Source of the DNA: Dentipellis sp. KUC8613
Lineage: Eukaryota; Basidiomycota; Agaricomycetes; Russulales; Hericiaceae
DNA: 64,000 nt
Reading direction: 5' to 3'
Assembly (NCBI GenBank): GCA_002286715.1
Contig: NSJX01000002.1
Span: 730,396-794,395 of the forward strand
The translations under genes were made by a program, and so were the position numbers. Below the pieces are notes generated by a model, which was given only the letters and a program-made list of their open reading frames with translations, had not been told where the DNA came from and searched no databases. Of the stretch, positions 1-10,381 are shown one piece after another (positions within the stretch are counted from its first letter, which is position 1; the number at the start of each line of letters is the position of its first letter).

Positions 1-290
1 TTCAGTGTTATCGCCGCCTCGCCGTCGCGGTTCTTGGCCACCTGGATCCGGATCGATGCGGACCCGACCCACTTGCCCGTCTCCTTCTCGAGTATGACTG
101 TGAAGAACGCGCTCTTCGGCGCCCAGTTCTGCATGTCTTCTTTGAATGCTTCTGATCGCGGGAGCGCGCCGTCGGACATCACGCCGAGCTGCACTTCGGG
201 ATCGCTCAACATCACGAACATCTCGTCGTGGTCCGACTTCTGGAAGCCGCGGTAGGTGAGGCGAGCGGACTCAAATATGGACGCGGGCAT
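1..290 (-). CDS. GNAT-family N-acetyltransferase, N-terminal part (3' end off window)
   Basis: An open frame on the minus strand starts at ATG 290-288 (MPASIFESARLTYRGFQKSD...) and runs off the left edge after about 96 codons. The opening strand 'SARLTYRGFQKSDHDEM' and the later 'FFTVILEKETGKWVGSASIRI' are typical of the first half of RimJ/RimL-like GNAT (Acetyltransf_3) proteins, which transfer an acetyl group from acetyl-CoA to an amine. The acetyl-CoA binding motif (R/QxxGxG/A) would lie beyond the window, so substrate and activity cannot be judged. No intron is needed in the visible part. The family call is inference from the N-terminal half only. Confidence 0.7.
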   Translation of the reverse strand, partial: MPASIFESARLTYRGFQKSDHDEMFVMLSDPEVQLGVMSDGALPRSEAFKEDMQNWAPKSAFFTVILEKETGKWVGSASIRIQVAKNRDGEAAITL

Positions 291-905
291 TTCGCAGGGT
301 ATGTGTAAAGAGCTGTGAACGTGGGTGTGGGTATGAGCGAGCTCGGCGGGGTAAGCTACCTACGGTCTCTTGAGTCATGGAGCTTTATACTCGACTAGAA
401 GTCGGTCTGATTCGGGAAAGGGGTATTGCCAATGCCAATATGCCCTATTGACCACCCATGTGATGCACGAGGTACAATGTCTTCCAATAAGCCGTTCACC
501 GTCTCGACGGAACGCATCAGGCAAGCAATCTACGGACGGGGCATTCAGAGTCGCAAGGCTGTATATTACTTCCATTGGGCACCCTTCAATAAATGACACG
601 GTCTTACTTCGAGGCACTCGGACTTTGCGGCTTCTGGCGGTCCATATTTATTCATATTCTTTGACCATGGATTACATGGCCAGGATTGAATGGTACTTTG
701 TTGCACTCAAAAGAGAGCATCACCTTAGCTAGACATTACGAACCTATTCGAATTCGTAGTCGCGGCACCGAAGCTGCAGTGAACGCCGCGCGTCGCGTCT
801 TACTTATGTACACCTCCTTCGCATCCTTCAACAGAACACGACCAATCTCTTACCTACATCGCACGCTACCTTCTGACCTTCACACGAGATAATAGTTTCA
901 AGATC
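291..905. other. Intergenic region between divergent genes
   Basis: About 615 bp separate the GNAT start from the UBX-protein start, so both promoters should lie here. Short open frames on both strands (for example minus 375-617) have no recognisable domain. I see no tRNA, repeat or clear TATA element. Confidence 0.5.
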
Positions 906-1973
906 ATGAGTACGGAAAATAGCAGCATCTCAGCACGGGAGCCTTCAACCGCTAGCTCGAGTTCACAGACTCCAGATCCAGCATCCTACAAGGTCTATAA
1001 GCCTCCTCGGACTGGCCACAACTCTCCCAGTACGTTGTCTGGTATATTTGGCAGGCTTTTCAACGCCTTAACGCCCTGTGCCGCCTTCCCTCCATCTTAC
1101 AGGAGAGCTTCCCGATGACTACTTCACGCCATCAACCGCCGACCTGAAAGCAGCTCAAGCGGCACTCAGTGCTCGCACACAAGCCCTCACGAATGCGCCT
1201 TTCCAAACACGCGCAGTGAGAGAGAACGCTGAGAAGGCGAAGCGGGAGCGATGGCCAGAGGTATGCCGCTCAGCACATTCTCGTCTATGGTCTCCTTAAC
1301 TTTACAACTCGCAACTTTCCTCTCAGACCACAATCCGCATTCGATTCACCGATCGGACGCAGCTGGAGAAGACGCTCCCATCCTCAGACAAGATACGCTC
1401 CGTGTATGCCTTTGTGCGCAACGCGCTGCGGGAGGACGCGAAGCCGACCAAGTTCGTCCTTTGTACGACTCCTGTCCTCTTGGATCCCCTTTCTGGCCAC
1501 GACTAAGATGAACTTTGCGCAGACCAGCCCCCAAAGCGAGACCTTAAGGTGTCAGATCCGAAAGTGCGCGACCAATCGCTCGCAGAACTTCAGCTTGCCC
1601 CTTCGTCGGTTCTTCTGCTCCGGTTCCTCGACGAGTCTATGAACCGTAAGCCAGCCTTTTTCCTTGTTGCTCCTGAGTACGCGCTCACTTGCCCCACCCC
1701 TTCTAGATCCCGATTACCCCGCGCCGCTCGCGGAATCTGTCATCGAGCACGCTGAGGACCTGCCGACCCCACCTGACTTTGACGACCCGAACCAACAACA
1801 GCCGGATTCCAAGCCTTCCACGCCGGCCCCAAGCAAATCTAGCACAACGGCGAGTGGCGAAAAGAAGATTCCGAAGTGGTTGAAGCTGGCTGCTGGAAGT
1901 AAGTCCTACCGCTTTCCATGCAAGTAGTAAATTAAATGCTGATTATTCCCGCGCCATTTCCGCAGAGAAATAG
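906..1973 (+). CDS. UBX-domain protein, Ubx4/TUG (ASPSCR1)-like
   Basis: Six exons can be joined in frame: 906-1029, 1103-1260, 1327-1462, 1523-1645, 1707-1898 and 1966-1973, giving about 227 residues ending in KK. The central part is a UBX domain (a ubiquitin-like fold that binds Cdc48/p97): 'TTIRIRFTDRTQLEKTLPSS', then 'IRSVYAFVRNALREDAK' and 'QPPKRDLKVSDPKVRDQSLA'. In this family the UBX domain recruits Cdc48 for ubiquitin-dependent or membrane-related work. The N-terminal part has the stretch 'LPDDYFTPSTADLKAAQAAL', followed by a short helical region. The C-terminus is a Pro/Ser/Thr-rich tail. The protein is shorter than human TUG and lacks its N-terminal ubiquitin-like domain. The gene is convergent with UBA4 (172 bp between stops). 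The closest named relative is inferred from domain order. Confidence 0.82.
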
Positions 1974-2145
1974 GCAAAGTGGAGGAATACGAGACGTCTG
2001 GTTGTACTGAATACATGTATCTGGGAGCCGCATTTGTATCTGTATCGTTTATCTTCATCTGCAAAGCATTCGCTTGGATCCACTGACGGAATGCACCACC
2101 TCGAAGCTTGACTTCTATCTAATGTTGTCATTCTAGCCTTCTGTA

Positions 2146-3706
2146 CTAATATATAGGGAAATTACTATCTACACCCCGAGACCATGCCTGGAGCCCTCCG
2201 ATTAGGTCTTTCACCACGAGCGAGGGGTTCGCCTCCCTGAGCGCACTCGCCGCAATTTGCGAATCGTTGCCTAGTCGGCAAACGACGTACGTTTCGGCGG
2301 GCTCGGTCGAATCTGAAGAGACGAATTTCGCCGGTTCCGCAACGAGCTCGTTGAGTGGAACATCTATATGTCTGTGGTTCATATCAGGAAGCTGGAGAGT
2401 TGGAGGGTGCGTACGGATGGAGGAGGGGATATGACAGATCCCATATTCGATCTTCGGCCGAACGTCGATAATCCTGACCTCTTTCGCATCCATGGCACTC
2501 TTCAACTCCTACCACTTCGCGTCAGACGCAGTGGACTACAGGAAGCTTGGACAACCTCCTACGCACCGATGCACGGATTCTCGTGTCCGCACTGCCGGGC
2601 ACCAAGCCCAGGGTCTCCCAGTCCGGGCGCGCGCCTCCGCAGAACTGCACGTAGTCGACGTCCTCAATTTTGCCTACTTTCTGGCCCTCGACACCACACG
2701 CTGGGCATGTCTGCCTCCGCTTGCGTAGGCGGATGCTGCGGAAGGGAGGGAAGCTTAGGGCAGAGTATATCAACAGCGACGCGCTGCCATCTGTCCGAGA
2801 TTGTAAAGGTGAATGAATATGCTGCCTTGTTTTTGTTCGAGGGAAGTCTCACCATGCAGGCCTGTAATAATCTTGATCGCTTCCAGCGCCTGCAGGTTCC
2901 CAATGACACCCGTCACAGCGCCCAGGATACCCGTCTCCGCGCAAGAGCCTGCCAGCTCTGGTGCTGGGGGCTTCGGGAACAGACAGCGATAGCATGGACC
3001 ATCGTCACCCAGATGATATACGCACAGCTGTCCCTCGTATTTCTGCGCCGCGCCGCTGACGAGCGGCTTTCCTAGGTGCACCGCGGTGTCAGAAAGCAGG
3101 TAGCGGGTGGGCGCGTTGTCCGTGCAGTCGAGGATGATGTCGTAGGGGCTCAGGAGCGGGATGGCGTTGGACGCACTGAGCGCCTCGGTGATGGTGTTAA
3201 TTTGGATTCGAGAGTTTATCCTGGTGAGGTAGAGGTCAGCGAGATACGATACGTGCACGCTAGGAATGAGGACATGGACAGAACTCTTTGAGCGCAGTGG
3301 CGGCGGACTGGGCTTTGGGCATGCCCAGCCGCGATTCATTGTGGAGGATCTGTCTCTGGAGGTTGGACAGTTCTACGACATCGTGGTCAATAATTCCTAT
3401 CCGTCCTGGACATGGGGGATACGATCAGGAAAAAAATGCGGGCATCCACGCGATGAACATACCTACGCCTGCTGCAGCGAGATATTGGAGAGCGGGGCAG
3501 CCGAGCCCGCCTGCACCGACCACCACAACGGAGGCCTTCTGCAGTTTGAGTTGCCCTGAAATTCTGAGAACATTTCGTACACAAAGCTGGCCGACATCGC
3601 GCGTACCTGGGAGACCAAACCCATCCAAAATCATCTGCCGACCATATCGTCTGTAATCATCCAGGTGCGCAAGACCGCTGCCCTCTGCATGCGACTCCGA
3701 GTCCAT
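2146..3706 (-). CDS. UBA4: UBA4/MOCS3: E1-like adenylyltransferase plus rhodanese sulfurtransferase
   Basis: The protein activates Urm1 by C-terminal adenylation and thiocarboxylation for tRNA 2-thiolation and protein urmylation (and the MOCS2A-type carrier in molybdopterin synthesis). It starts at ATG 3706, with several short introns. N-terminal ThiF/E1 domain: '[16 protein letters not shown]', the nucleotide-binding loop '[18 protein letters not shown]', and '[15 protein letters not shown]' carrying the acidic and Arg residues that contact ATP. Two CxxC pairs (GPCYRC and TCPACG) form the zinc site, and '[20 protein letters not shown]' is characteristic of the family. The C-terminal rhodanese domain carries the active-site loop '[11 protein letters not shown]' with the sulfur-accepting Cys, and ends '[17 protein letters not shown]'. 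All key residues are visible. It is divergent with APC10 (229 bp). Confidence 0.93.
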
Positions 3707-3935
3707 TCAAGGAGTCCTGAATGATGTGACCTGCGGCCATCCATGAAACCCAACAAGACCACAACGAGCTTTGTCACAAAGGCGCATACATACCTGGCCA
3801 ATACGTCTTCTGCAACCTTATCCGGAACGTGGACGACGGCGACGGCGGCGTCGGGTGTGACACTTCGAAGGAACAACACAAAGGGTTTTCTAACGCGTCC
3901 AAGTCCAAGTCCAAGTCCAATTTAAGTCGCGCACC
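3707..3935. promoter_or_regulatory. Shared UBA4/APC10 head-to-head promoter region
   Basis: Only 229 bp lie between the two start codons, so both promoters and 5' leaders must share it. A tccaag hexamer repeat (3.8 copies, 3898-3920) sits 16-38 bp before the APC10 start, probably in its leader. No clear TATA box is visible. Confidence 0.55.
3898..3920 (+). repeat. Hexanucleotide tandem repeat (tccaag)n
   Basis: Nearly four perfect copies of tccaag lie just upstream of the APC10 start codon, in the probable 5' leader. Confidence 0.9.
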
Positions 3936-4912
3936 ATGGCAAGCGTAGCAGGCCCGACCACCGTCGCGATCACACCGAATACCATCACTGAGGGCGTTCC
4001 TCTCGTACACACAGGTTCGTCGTCTTACGCCACAGTCTATCTATCTCTTCGTCTATGTTGTTGTCGAAAAATAGAACTGAATAGCATTTACGCAGGTAAA
4101 AAGCCACCCGTGCTCCCCTGGCCCGACATCGGGCAGCTCGCCAAGTGGTCCGTCTCATCCTTCAAGTTCGGCTTTGGGCCAGACTGCCTACAAGATGATG
4201 ACCCCGAGACGTTCTGGCAGTACGTATGCCTTCCCAGAATACGTACCTCACATGCATCTGACTGTGACGCGTTTGCATCGACCAGCTCGGACGGCCCACA
4301 ACCGCACTTCGTGACACTGGAGTTTCCAAGAAAGATGGCTATCCAGGTATGCTTCACCTTCTATCATCCCATATACAAGCGCATCATACTGACCGAGAGT
4401 GCGCCATACAGAAACTGAGCCTCTTCCTCAGCTTCCCGCTCGACGACTCCTACACGCCCGCCGCGCTCTCGATCCGCGCAGGCACGAGCCTCGGCGACCT
4501 GCAGGAGGTGCGCTCCGTCACGCTCGACAAGCCCGACGGGTGGATCACGTTCGACATCTCCGCCGAGCCGGGGGACGACGGCGAGGGCTTGTGCGTCCTC
4601 CCCTTTCTTCTCCCCGTGCCCCTTTGCTTATGTCTTGCATGAACTTTGGCTTCTGAACCCTCTTATGTGCGGCAGCAAACCCGTGCACGCATATATCCTG
4701 CAGGTCATCGTACTCACGAACCACATGAACGGCAAGGACACGCATGTGCGCGGGATGCGCGTTCTCGGTCCCAACGAGTGAGTCGCTGTTGACTCTTACT
4801 TTGACTGGCCGGTCTTACAGTGCTCATGGTGGTTATTAGGGACCAAGCCTCCTGGGACGACCCATTCCCATTCGTAACGAAGAAGTTCAAAATGCACGAG
4901 TTCATACGCTGA
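3936..4912 (+). CDS. APC10: Anaphase-promoting complex subunit 10 (Doc1), DOC domain
   Basis: This is a substrate-recognition subunit of the APC/C ubiquitin ligase that helps form the D-box receptor with Cdc20/Cdh1. Six exons separated by short introns encode a roughly 200-residue protein that is essentially one DOC (galactose-binding-like) domain: 'WPDIGQLAKWSVSSFKFGFG', 'DDDPETFWQ|SDGPQPHFVTLEF', 'FLSFPLDDSYTPAALSIRAG', 'VHAYILQVIVLTNHMNGKDT' and 'HVRGMRVLGPNE'. The 'ETFWQSDG..PH' and 'NGKDTHVRG' segments are hallmark APC10 motifs. It ends KKFKMHEFIR; the terminal Ile-Arg dipeptide is the known tail that docks on the TPR subunit Cdc27/Apc3. Size and ends match the family. Confidence 0.95.
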
Positions 4913-5249
4913 CCCCTTCCCCTTCTCCCCACCTCTCGGACCTCTCTTCCCCTCGCACACGCTGTACATTAGACGCAATTATACTTACCGTATTCCATAT
5001 CATCTGCACTTGCACTTGCACCAACGGACAGGAATTGAATGAACACCGCACAAACAAACGAACAAATCCAGATTCCCAGAAATAAATTACACGCCATTAT
5101 AAACAAATCTTTCTACAACAAAAAGGCATGCAGCCGTCCGGCCACGGCCACGGACTAAGACTAAGTGTGTGTATGTTCACGCTACAGCTATATTACCACG
5201 TCCGCATCCACGTCCACGTCCTGTATGTGCTCGTCGTCGGGTTCCAAGT
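4913..5249. other. Intergenic region between convergent genes
   Basis: These 337 bp lie between the stop codons of APC10 and the DDT/WHIM-PHD gene. They should hold both 3' UTRs. The sequence is AT-richer than its surroundings, and no gene is visible. Confidence 0.5.
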
Positions 5250-8200
5250 TCACGGGGCTCTATGCTGCTGCGGGTGGCCCGCCGAATAATGATACTGCTC
5301 CTGCGCCGGCACAGGCGGAAACGTATTCATCCCGCCACTGCCATTGCCATTGCCGTTGCCCTGCACACCGTACGGATGCGGATGTGCGCGCGCCCACTGC
5401 TGCTGAGCGCCGTCCTGGATCGGCACGCTCATTCCGCCGGCGGGGGGCACGCCGCGCTCGTACGACGGGCCCGCCGAGCTGCGCTCCGCGCTCGCGTTGT
5501 AGTGGGAGTGGCCGTACCCGTTCGTAGACGGGCCTGCCCATGCTGCGTTCGCGGGCGGTTGGGAGGAAGGGGCGGCGTTGGAAGGCCAAGGCGTGCCGTT
5601 GGGGACGTATTGTCGCGGGACGAAGGATGACTGCACGAGTGCCCAGTCAGCTCGACTGTTCGATATGAGAATTAGGAGCGCACAATGCTTACCTGGGAAG
5701 ACGATCCACCATGGTCCATGCTGCGCGTGTCGGACACATTATGGTACTGGCCCGCCGTCCTCACCGCGACGTCCGGCACCACGCCATAGCTCGAGCCGGG
5801 GCCGGGGTAGCTCTGGTTCATCGGGTACGGCTGCATCTGCATATGCGCATGCGTGGGCTGCATCTTCGAGAAGCCATGTTGCTGCGGCTGGTAGTGCGTA
5901 AACGTGATGGCCGTGTGCGATCTCGACGGGACGGCAGATGGGTCATGGCCGCCGTCGCCGCGGGCATACGAGCTCGGCTGGCCGTAGTTGCCGTAGTTGT
6001 TCTGCGCGGGTTGGCCTCCGGGCTGTGCGTAACTTGTGTACGGTTGTCGCGCGGTAGGGTAGCCTCCAGCGTATCCGTTTTGTTGAGGCCCCGGATAGGC
6101 ACCGGCTCGACATTGTGCGCAGACGAACTCCTCGACGTCCCAGTTGCGCTTTGGGCGGCCAGCCAGGCGATCGGCATAGTCATGGCAGGTTATGTGCTGC
6201 CATTTGCCGCACTTGCCGCAGCATAGGAGTGGTGTGCCGTCATCCTAGACAGAAGGGTATCAGACTTGTATGATCGCGAAGCAAAGGGGCAGAAGGCAAA
6301 CCTTATTGACACCACGACGGTGGCAGATCTCGCAGTCCAGTTCCCAATCTTCAGACGACGGCGGCGTCCGCGAGCCACTGGCGGTCCCCGGGGCGCTCTT
6401 CTTGGCCGGCGCAGGCTGGGAAGGACGAGCCCTCTTCTTTGACGGGGCCGGCTCGTCATTCTCGACATCAACGGGCGTGCCGATACTCGAACTGGATCGC
6501 GCGAACAAATTGAGACTTCGAATGCCACCACAATGAGCAACTCGCATACCTTCCGACGTCCTCCGTTTTCTGCTCGCGCCGCTGCCGGGTCCGCTCCTCC
6601 CTCTCCTCGCGCTCCCTCCGCCTCTTCTCCCTCGCGTTCTCCCGCTTCTGTCGCTCCTCTTCCTCCTTCTTTATCCGCGCCTCCAGTCTCCGCGCACGCG
6701 ACTGCTTCTCTTCCTCCTCAGCCTTACGCAGTGCTGCGAGCCTCGCCTCTTCCTTCTCGCTCTCTCTGAGGGCAAGACGTGAAGAGCGCTTGCGGTGGGT
6801 GACTGCTTCCTCCAACCGACGCTTACGCTCAATTTCCTGCAAGACAAAAGTGATGAGTATCAACTGCATGCATTAGCCCTGAGGAACGTGCGTACCCGTA
6901 GCTCGGCAGTAATCACCGGCACAAGGTGCTGGGACAAAACCTTGTAAAGCGCCTTCTCAGCATAATGCGTGGCCTTCTCGAACCGCTCCGCGATATGCTC
7001 CCATTCGAAGAGCGTGACGCATACCTGCACAACCAGCATCTTAGCCCCCCTGCACGGGATGTATGCAAAGTCACTTACAGTCTCCCACTCGACGAAGTCA
7101 TCCGGCGGGTGCCACTCGGGCTCGGGCTCTTCAGCAGGCTCCTCTTCATGTTCAGGTCCCTCAGGTTCTTCAACAACCTCCGGAGCCTTCTTCCCCTTCT
7201 TCTTCGACTTCGAGCTCTTGCCATTCGCCGCCTTCTTCGAAGTCGAAGCCGCAGGGACATCATCGGCAGCCTCTTCGTGGTCGGACGGCGAATGGACGCT
7301 GAGCTCCGTCAGCTCGCTCACCGAGTCGTCGTCGCTCTCCAAGCCCGTCTTCGGTATCGGCCGCGCGACGGCCTTCGCCTTGCCCTTGCCCTTCCCATTC
7401 GTCTCGGGCTGCTGCTCGGCCTCCCCCTCGCCCGTGCTCTCCACGCCCTCCATCAGCCAATCCTCCGGAACCTCCTGCCACTCCGCCTCCGCCTCCCTCG
7501 CGCCTCTCAACCGCGCGCTCACCCGCGTCCCCACCGCCGGCGCAGCAGCAGGAGCTCGCCTCTTCCTCGCACTCGACCTCACTCCGGCGCCCTCGTCAGC
7601 TTCATCGTCGTCAAGGGCTCCCAGCCCGACAGCGCTGCCGCGCCGGCCGTTGCGCTGCTTGCTCTCCATCGCCGCGAGCCGCTTCAGCTCCGCGAGCTCC
7701 TTCGCCTGCTTGTCCAGCTTCAGGTTCGCCTGCGTCTTGGCCGCGCGCGAGCCCCGGCCAGAGGGGGTCTCTTCCGCGGCCGTCGTGGCCTGTCGGCGGG
7801 TGCGCGCGTTGCGCGGGGGCGTCTTGGGCTGAGCCGGAGCGGCGGCCTTGCGCTTCTTCGGCGAGGGCGCGACGTCGGACACGAACTCTTCCTCGTCGGC
7901 GGGGGCGGGGCGTTTGGCCTTCTTGGATTTCGCGGCTGGGCGTTTGCGTTTGAGGGATCGAGGGGGGCGGGGCGGGACTCGCTGCAGCCAGAGGCGATCG
8001 GCTAGAGAAGGGGGGTCGATATATAATTGCAGAGGGTACGCGTGAAGACTGCTTACGACCGATGAGCCAGTACGCGTTGGCTTTGGCGTCATAGCCAATG
8101 GGTTCGATACGCTATGCGGGGGTTGTGTTAGACGAGCACATGGGCCGCATATATGCGGAGACGAATGGTCAGGATATCAGTACGCACCCATTGAGCAGTA

Positions 8201-9133
8201 TCGTCGTCGTCTCTCATGAGCTGCCTGACTCGTTGCGGCTTCTGGAACTGCCACTCAGTAAGTAGCCACAGTGAATCAAGCTTCTCGAGCATAGGCAGCT
8301 GGAGCCAGTCTTTGCTCTCTTGTGAGTAATCTGGGCTGGCCTTCTCCATAGAAGAGGGACGTGTCTCTTCTTTGATGGACTGTAATTCGGTTTCGGCGCG
8401 GGAGAAGGAAGGCTCGGCAGTGGGTTCCTTGGTGCTGGGGGCAACAGAAATATCTGCATGGTCTGCCTGGCCTTCGGCTGGCATAGCATCGGCGGAAGGT
8501 TCAGCGGACTGCTGTGGCCCCGTTTTCGCGCCGTCCTCGGGCACCGAGTCGGGCTGGGGTTTCTCTTCGGGTGGCTCGGGGGAGGGTGATGGCGACGGCA
8601 CGACAGGCTCTGGGCCTATAGGGTTCGCCTGTGGGTCGCGTTTATAGTATTGTTTGCGGAGGGAGGTCTGCCAGTTGTCGAGACTAAGATGTGGAGTGAG
8701 GGGGAGACATCAACAGGGTATAGGGAAGTGGTACTGACGACAGTCTTCGGTCCGGCGACAAAGTATATAGCAGCCTGAGCATAATGCGGGGGAGCACGAT
8801 GGACGTCGAACGCGTCAAATCGTCCTCAACATCCTAGGAGGGGAGCAGTCATCAGCGTCGCCACGCGAAACCAATGAAGGGGTGTAGGGGCGCGAAAAGG
8901 GACGCGATAAGGACGGGAGAAGGACATACGGTCAAGGTAACGTCGTCCATAGCGAGGAGGGTGGCAAAGGTGTAGAAGAACTGGCTGAAAGCGGCCCACT
9001 TCCATTGTCGTCTGAGGAGGGCCACGTCGGCGTGGAAGGGGTCATCGGAGGACGGGAGGGCTGAGAGGTCTCTTGCGGGAGTGGACGCGGCGGGAGTCGA
9101 GAGGGCGGTGGACTTGGTCGTGCGGCGGGTCAT
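5250..9133 (-). CDS. DDT/WHIM-PHD chromatin-remodelling factor, RSF1-like architecture
   Basis: This multi-exon gene starts at ATG 9133 (MTRRTTKSTALSTPAAS...). The first exons carry a helical DDT-like region ('WKWAAFSQFFYTFATLLAMD', 'RSTSIVLPRIMLRLLYTL'). A WHIM region follows, with 'LEKLDSLWLLTEWQF' and the WSD-type motif 'RIEPIGYDAKANAYWLI' then 'DRLWLQR'. Next come a long Lys/Ala/Glu-rich linker with nuclear-localisation-like runs, a charged coiled coil (ERKRRLEEAVTHRKRSSR...), and a PHD finger (CEICHRRG...LLCCGKCGKWQH..C...VCAQC; C4HC3 ligands present). The tail is Tyr/Gly/Pro/Gln-rich low complexity. DDT-WHIM proteins pair with ISWI ATPases and read nucleosome spacing; the DDT, WHIM, PHD order resembles animal RSF1. 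Function is inferred from architecture. Exact exon ends in the linker and tail are uncertain. Confidence 0.82.
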
Positions 9134-9420
9134 TGGGACACAGCTGCTTTTATCGGCTTTTACGACAAATCCGGACACGAACAAGCGATGTTGCGCGCGA
9201 AATGATAAGCTAGAGTGGCATGCACAGTAGCGAGCAATACAGAGCAAAGTAGTACAGAGAAGTCGGCGAACGCTAACGACGCCGACGGAGGGCGGGGTGG
9301 CGGGGCGGGGATGCGGGGGACGGGCAGGACAGCGACCAGCTTAAGCACTCAATCTCGTCTTGGCTTCACGCCTCCTCCCCGCCACCGGCATCTCCCGTCT
9401 TTCCCACTCCGCCACTTTCC

Positions 9421-10193
9421 TTAGTCAGCCCCTCCTTCCCGTTTCTGCTTCTTTCGCAGCCGCGCCCGGGCCGACCTGCCCAGCTTTCGTTTCAACGGCG
9501 CTTGTGCTCTGCAGTCAAGTCAACGTTGGTTTCATGCTGTCTTTCTGCACAAACTCACGTTTTTCCTTGCTGTGCCAGCTCTGGCAGCTCTGTCCGACAT
9601 AGCGTCACCTTCATATACGGTGTTCGTTGTATTCGTACGCTACGTCTGCGTCAGTAGAGAAACGAACCTATCAGCAGCTGCACTCACTTTTTTGTTCCCT
9701 CCAATGCTCTTGCAATCTTCTCCGCCCGATCCTCAGGACTCTCCTCGTCCTCCTGCCCCTCTTCCAAATATCCAATCTCATTGTACTGATACAACCCGTT
9801 CTTCTCGAGCTGCCTCTGCATGTCTATTGTCTTCAGATATTGTCGCTTGATGATTTCCACCACAGACACAAGCCGATGTATGTTAACCGTGGCTGAAGCC
9901 GCGCCCTTTTCCTTTGTCTTCTCGCCACTTGTCTCGGTGTCTTCCACCGCGTCATCAACTTGCTCATCCTTCGGCTTAGCCGGAAGTGTGTGCAATACTA
10001 GAGGTCTCTCTTCATTTGCCTGTGGACATACGTTTAGTACATGTACCAGAGACGCGTCGGACCAACTCACCTCAAAGAACTGCAGCGCAAACTCAATCCA
10101 CCCGCGCATCTTTCCGTGCGACGTTATACGCATCTCATGTGCGTCCGCGAGCTCTGGCCCGGCCGCATCCTCCGGCATTGGTTCCGTCGACAT
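9421..10193 (-). CDS. Alba-domain nucleic-acid-binding protein (Rpp25/Pop6-like)
   Basis: Four exons (10193-10071, 10019-9688, 9645-9559, 9508-9421) join without a frame break into 209 residues. An Alba fold is visible: 'ELADAHEMRITSHGKMRGWI', 'VLHTLPAK', an acidic insert, 'NIHRLVSVVEIIKRQYL' and 'GLYQYNEIGYLEE'. After a 42-nt and a 50-nt intron comes 'QRTPYMKVTLCRTELPELA', which is family sequence. The tail is strongly basic (PLKRKLGRSARARLRKKQKR). Alba proteins of this branch are RNase P/MRP subunits or RNA-binding chromatin proteins. Reading straight through the second intron gives a premature stop at 9684, which would delete the last beta strand and the basic tail. RNase P/MRP membership is inference. 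Confidence 0.85.
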
Positions 10194-10310
10194 TATCAGC
10201 TAGGGGAAGTTCGTGGAAGGTAGAAACAGGACGCGTCCGACGCGTCGAGGCGGGTCGGCGGCGTGACAAAGTTCACACGATAATAATATTGCGCAAGTCG
10301 ACCTTCCACG

Positions 10311-10319
10311 ATATATATA
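10311..10319 (+). promoter_or_regulatory. TATA box of hydrolase A
   Basis: The run atatatata lies 63-71 bp upstream of the ATG at 10382, a usual distance for a fungal TATA element with a short leader. Confidence 0.55.
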
Positions 10320-10381
10320 CCGACTCCCTCATTCGCAGTAGGCTACTTCTCTTCGTATCACACCATTCGCGAAACTAACCC

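Noticed and set aside
6926..8005. A 359-codon plus-strand frame (and a 287-codon one at 6969-7832)
   Set aside because: Antisense to the Lys/Glu/Ala-rich linker of the DDT/WHIM-PHD gene; Leu/Arg- and Ser-rich composition mirrors that linker and no motif is seen.
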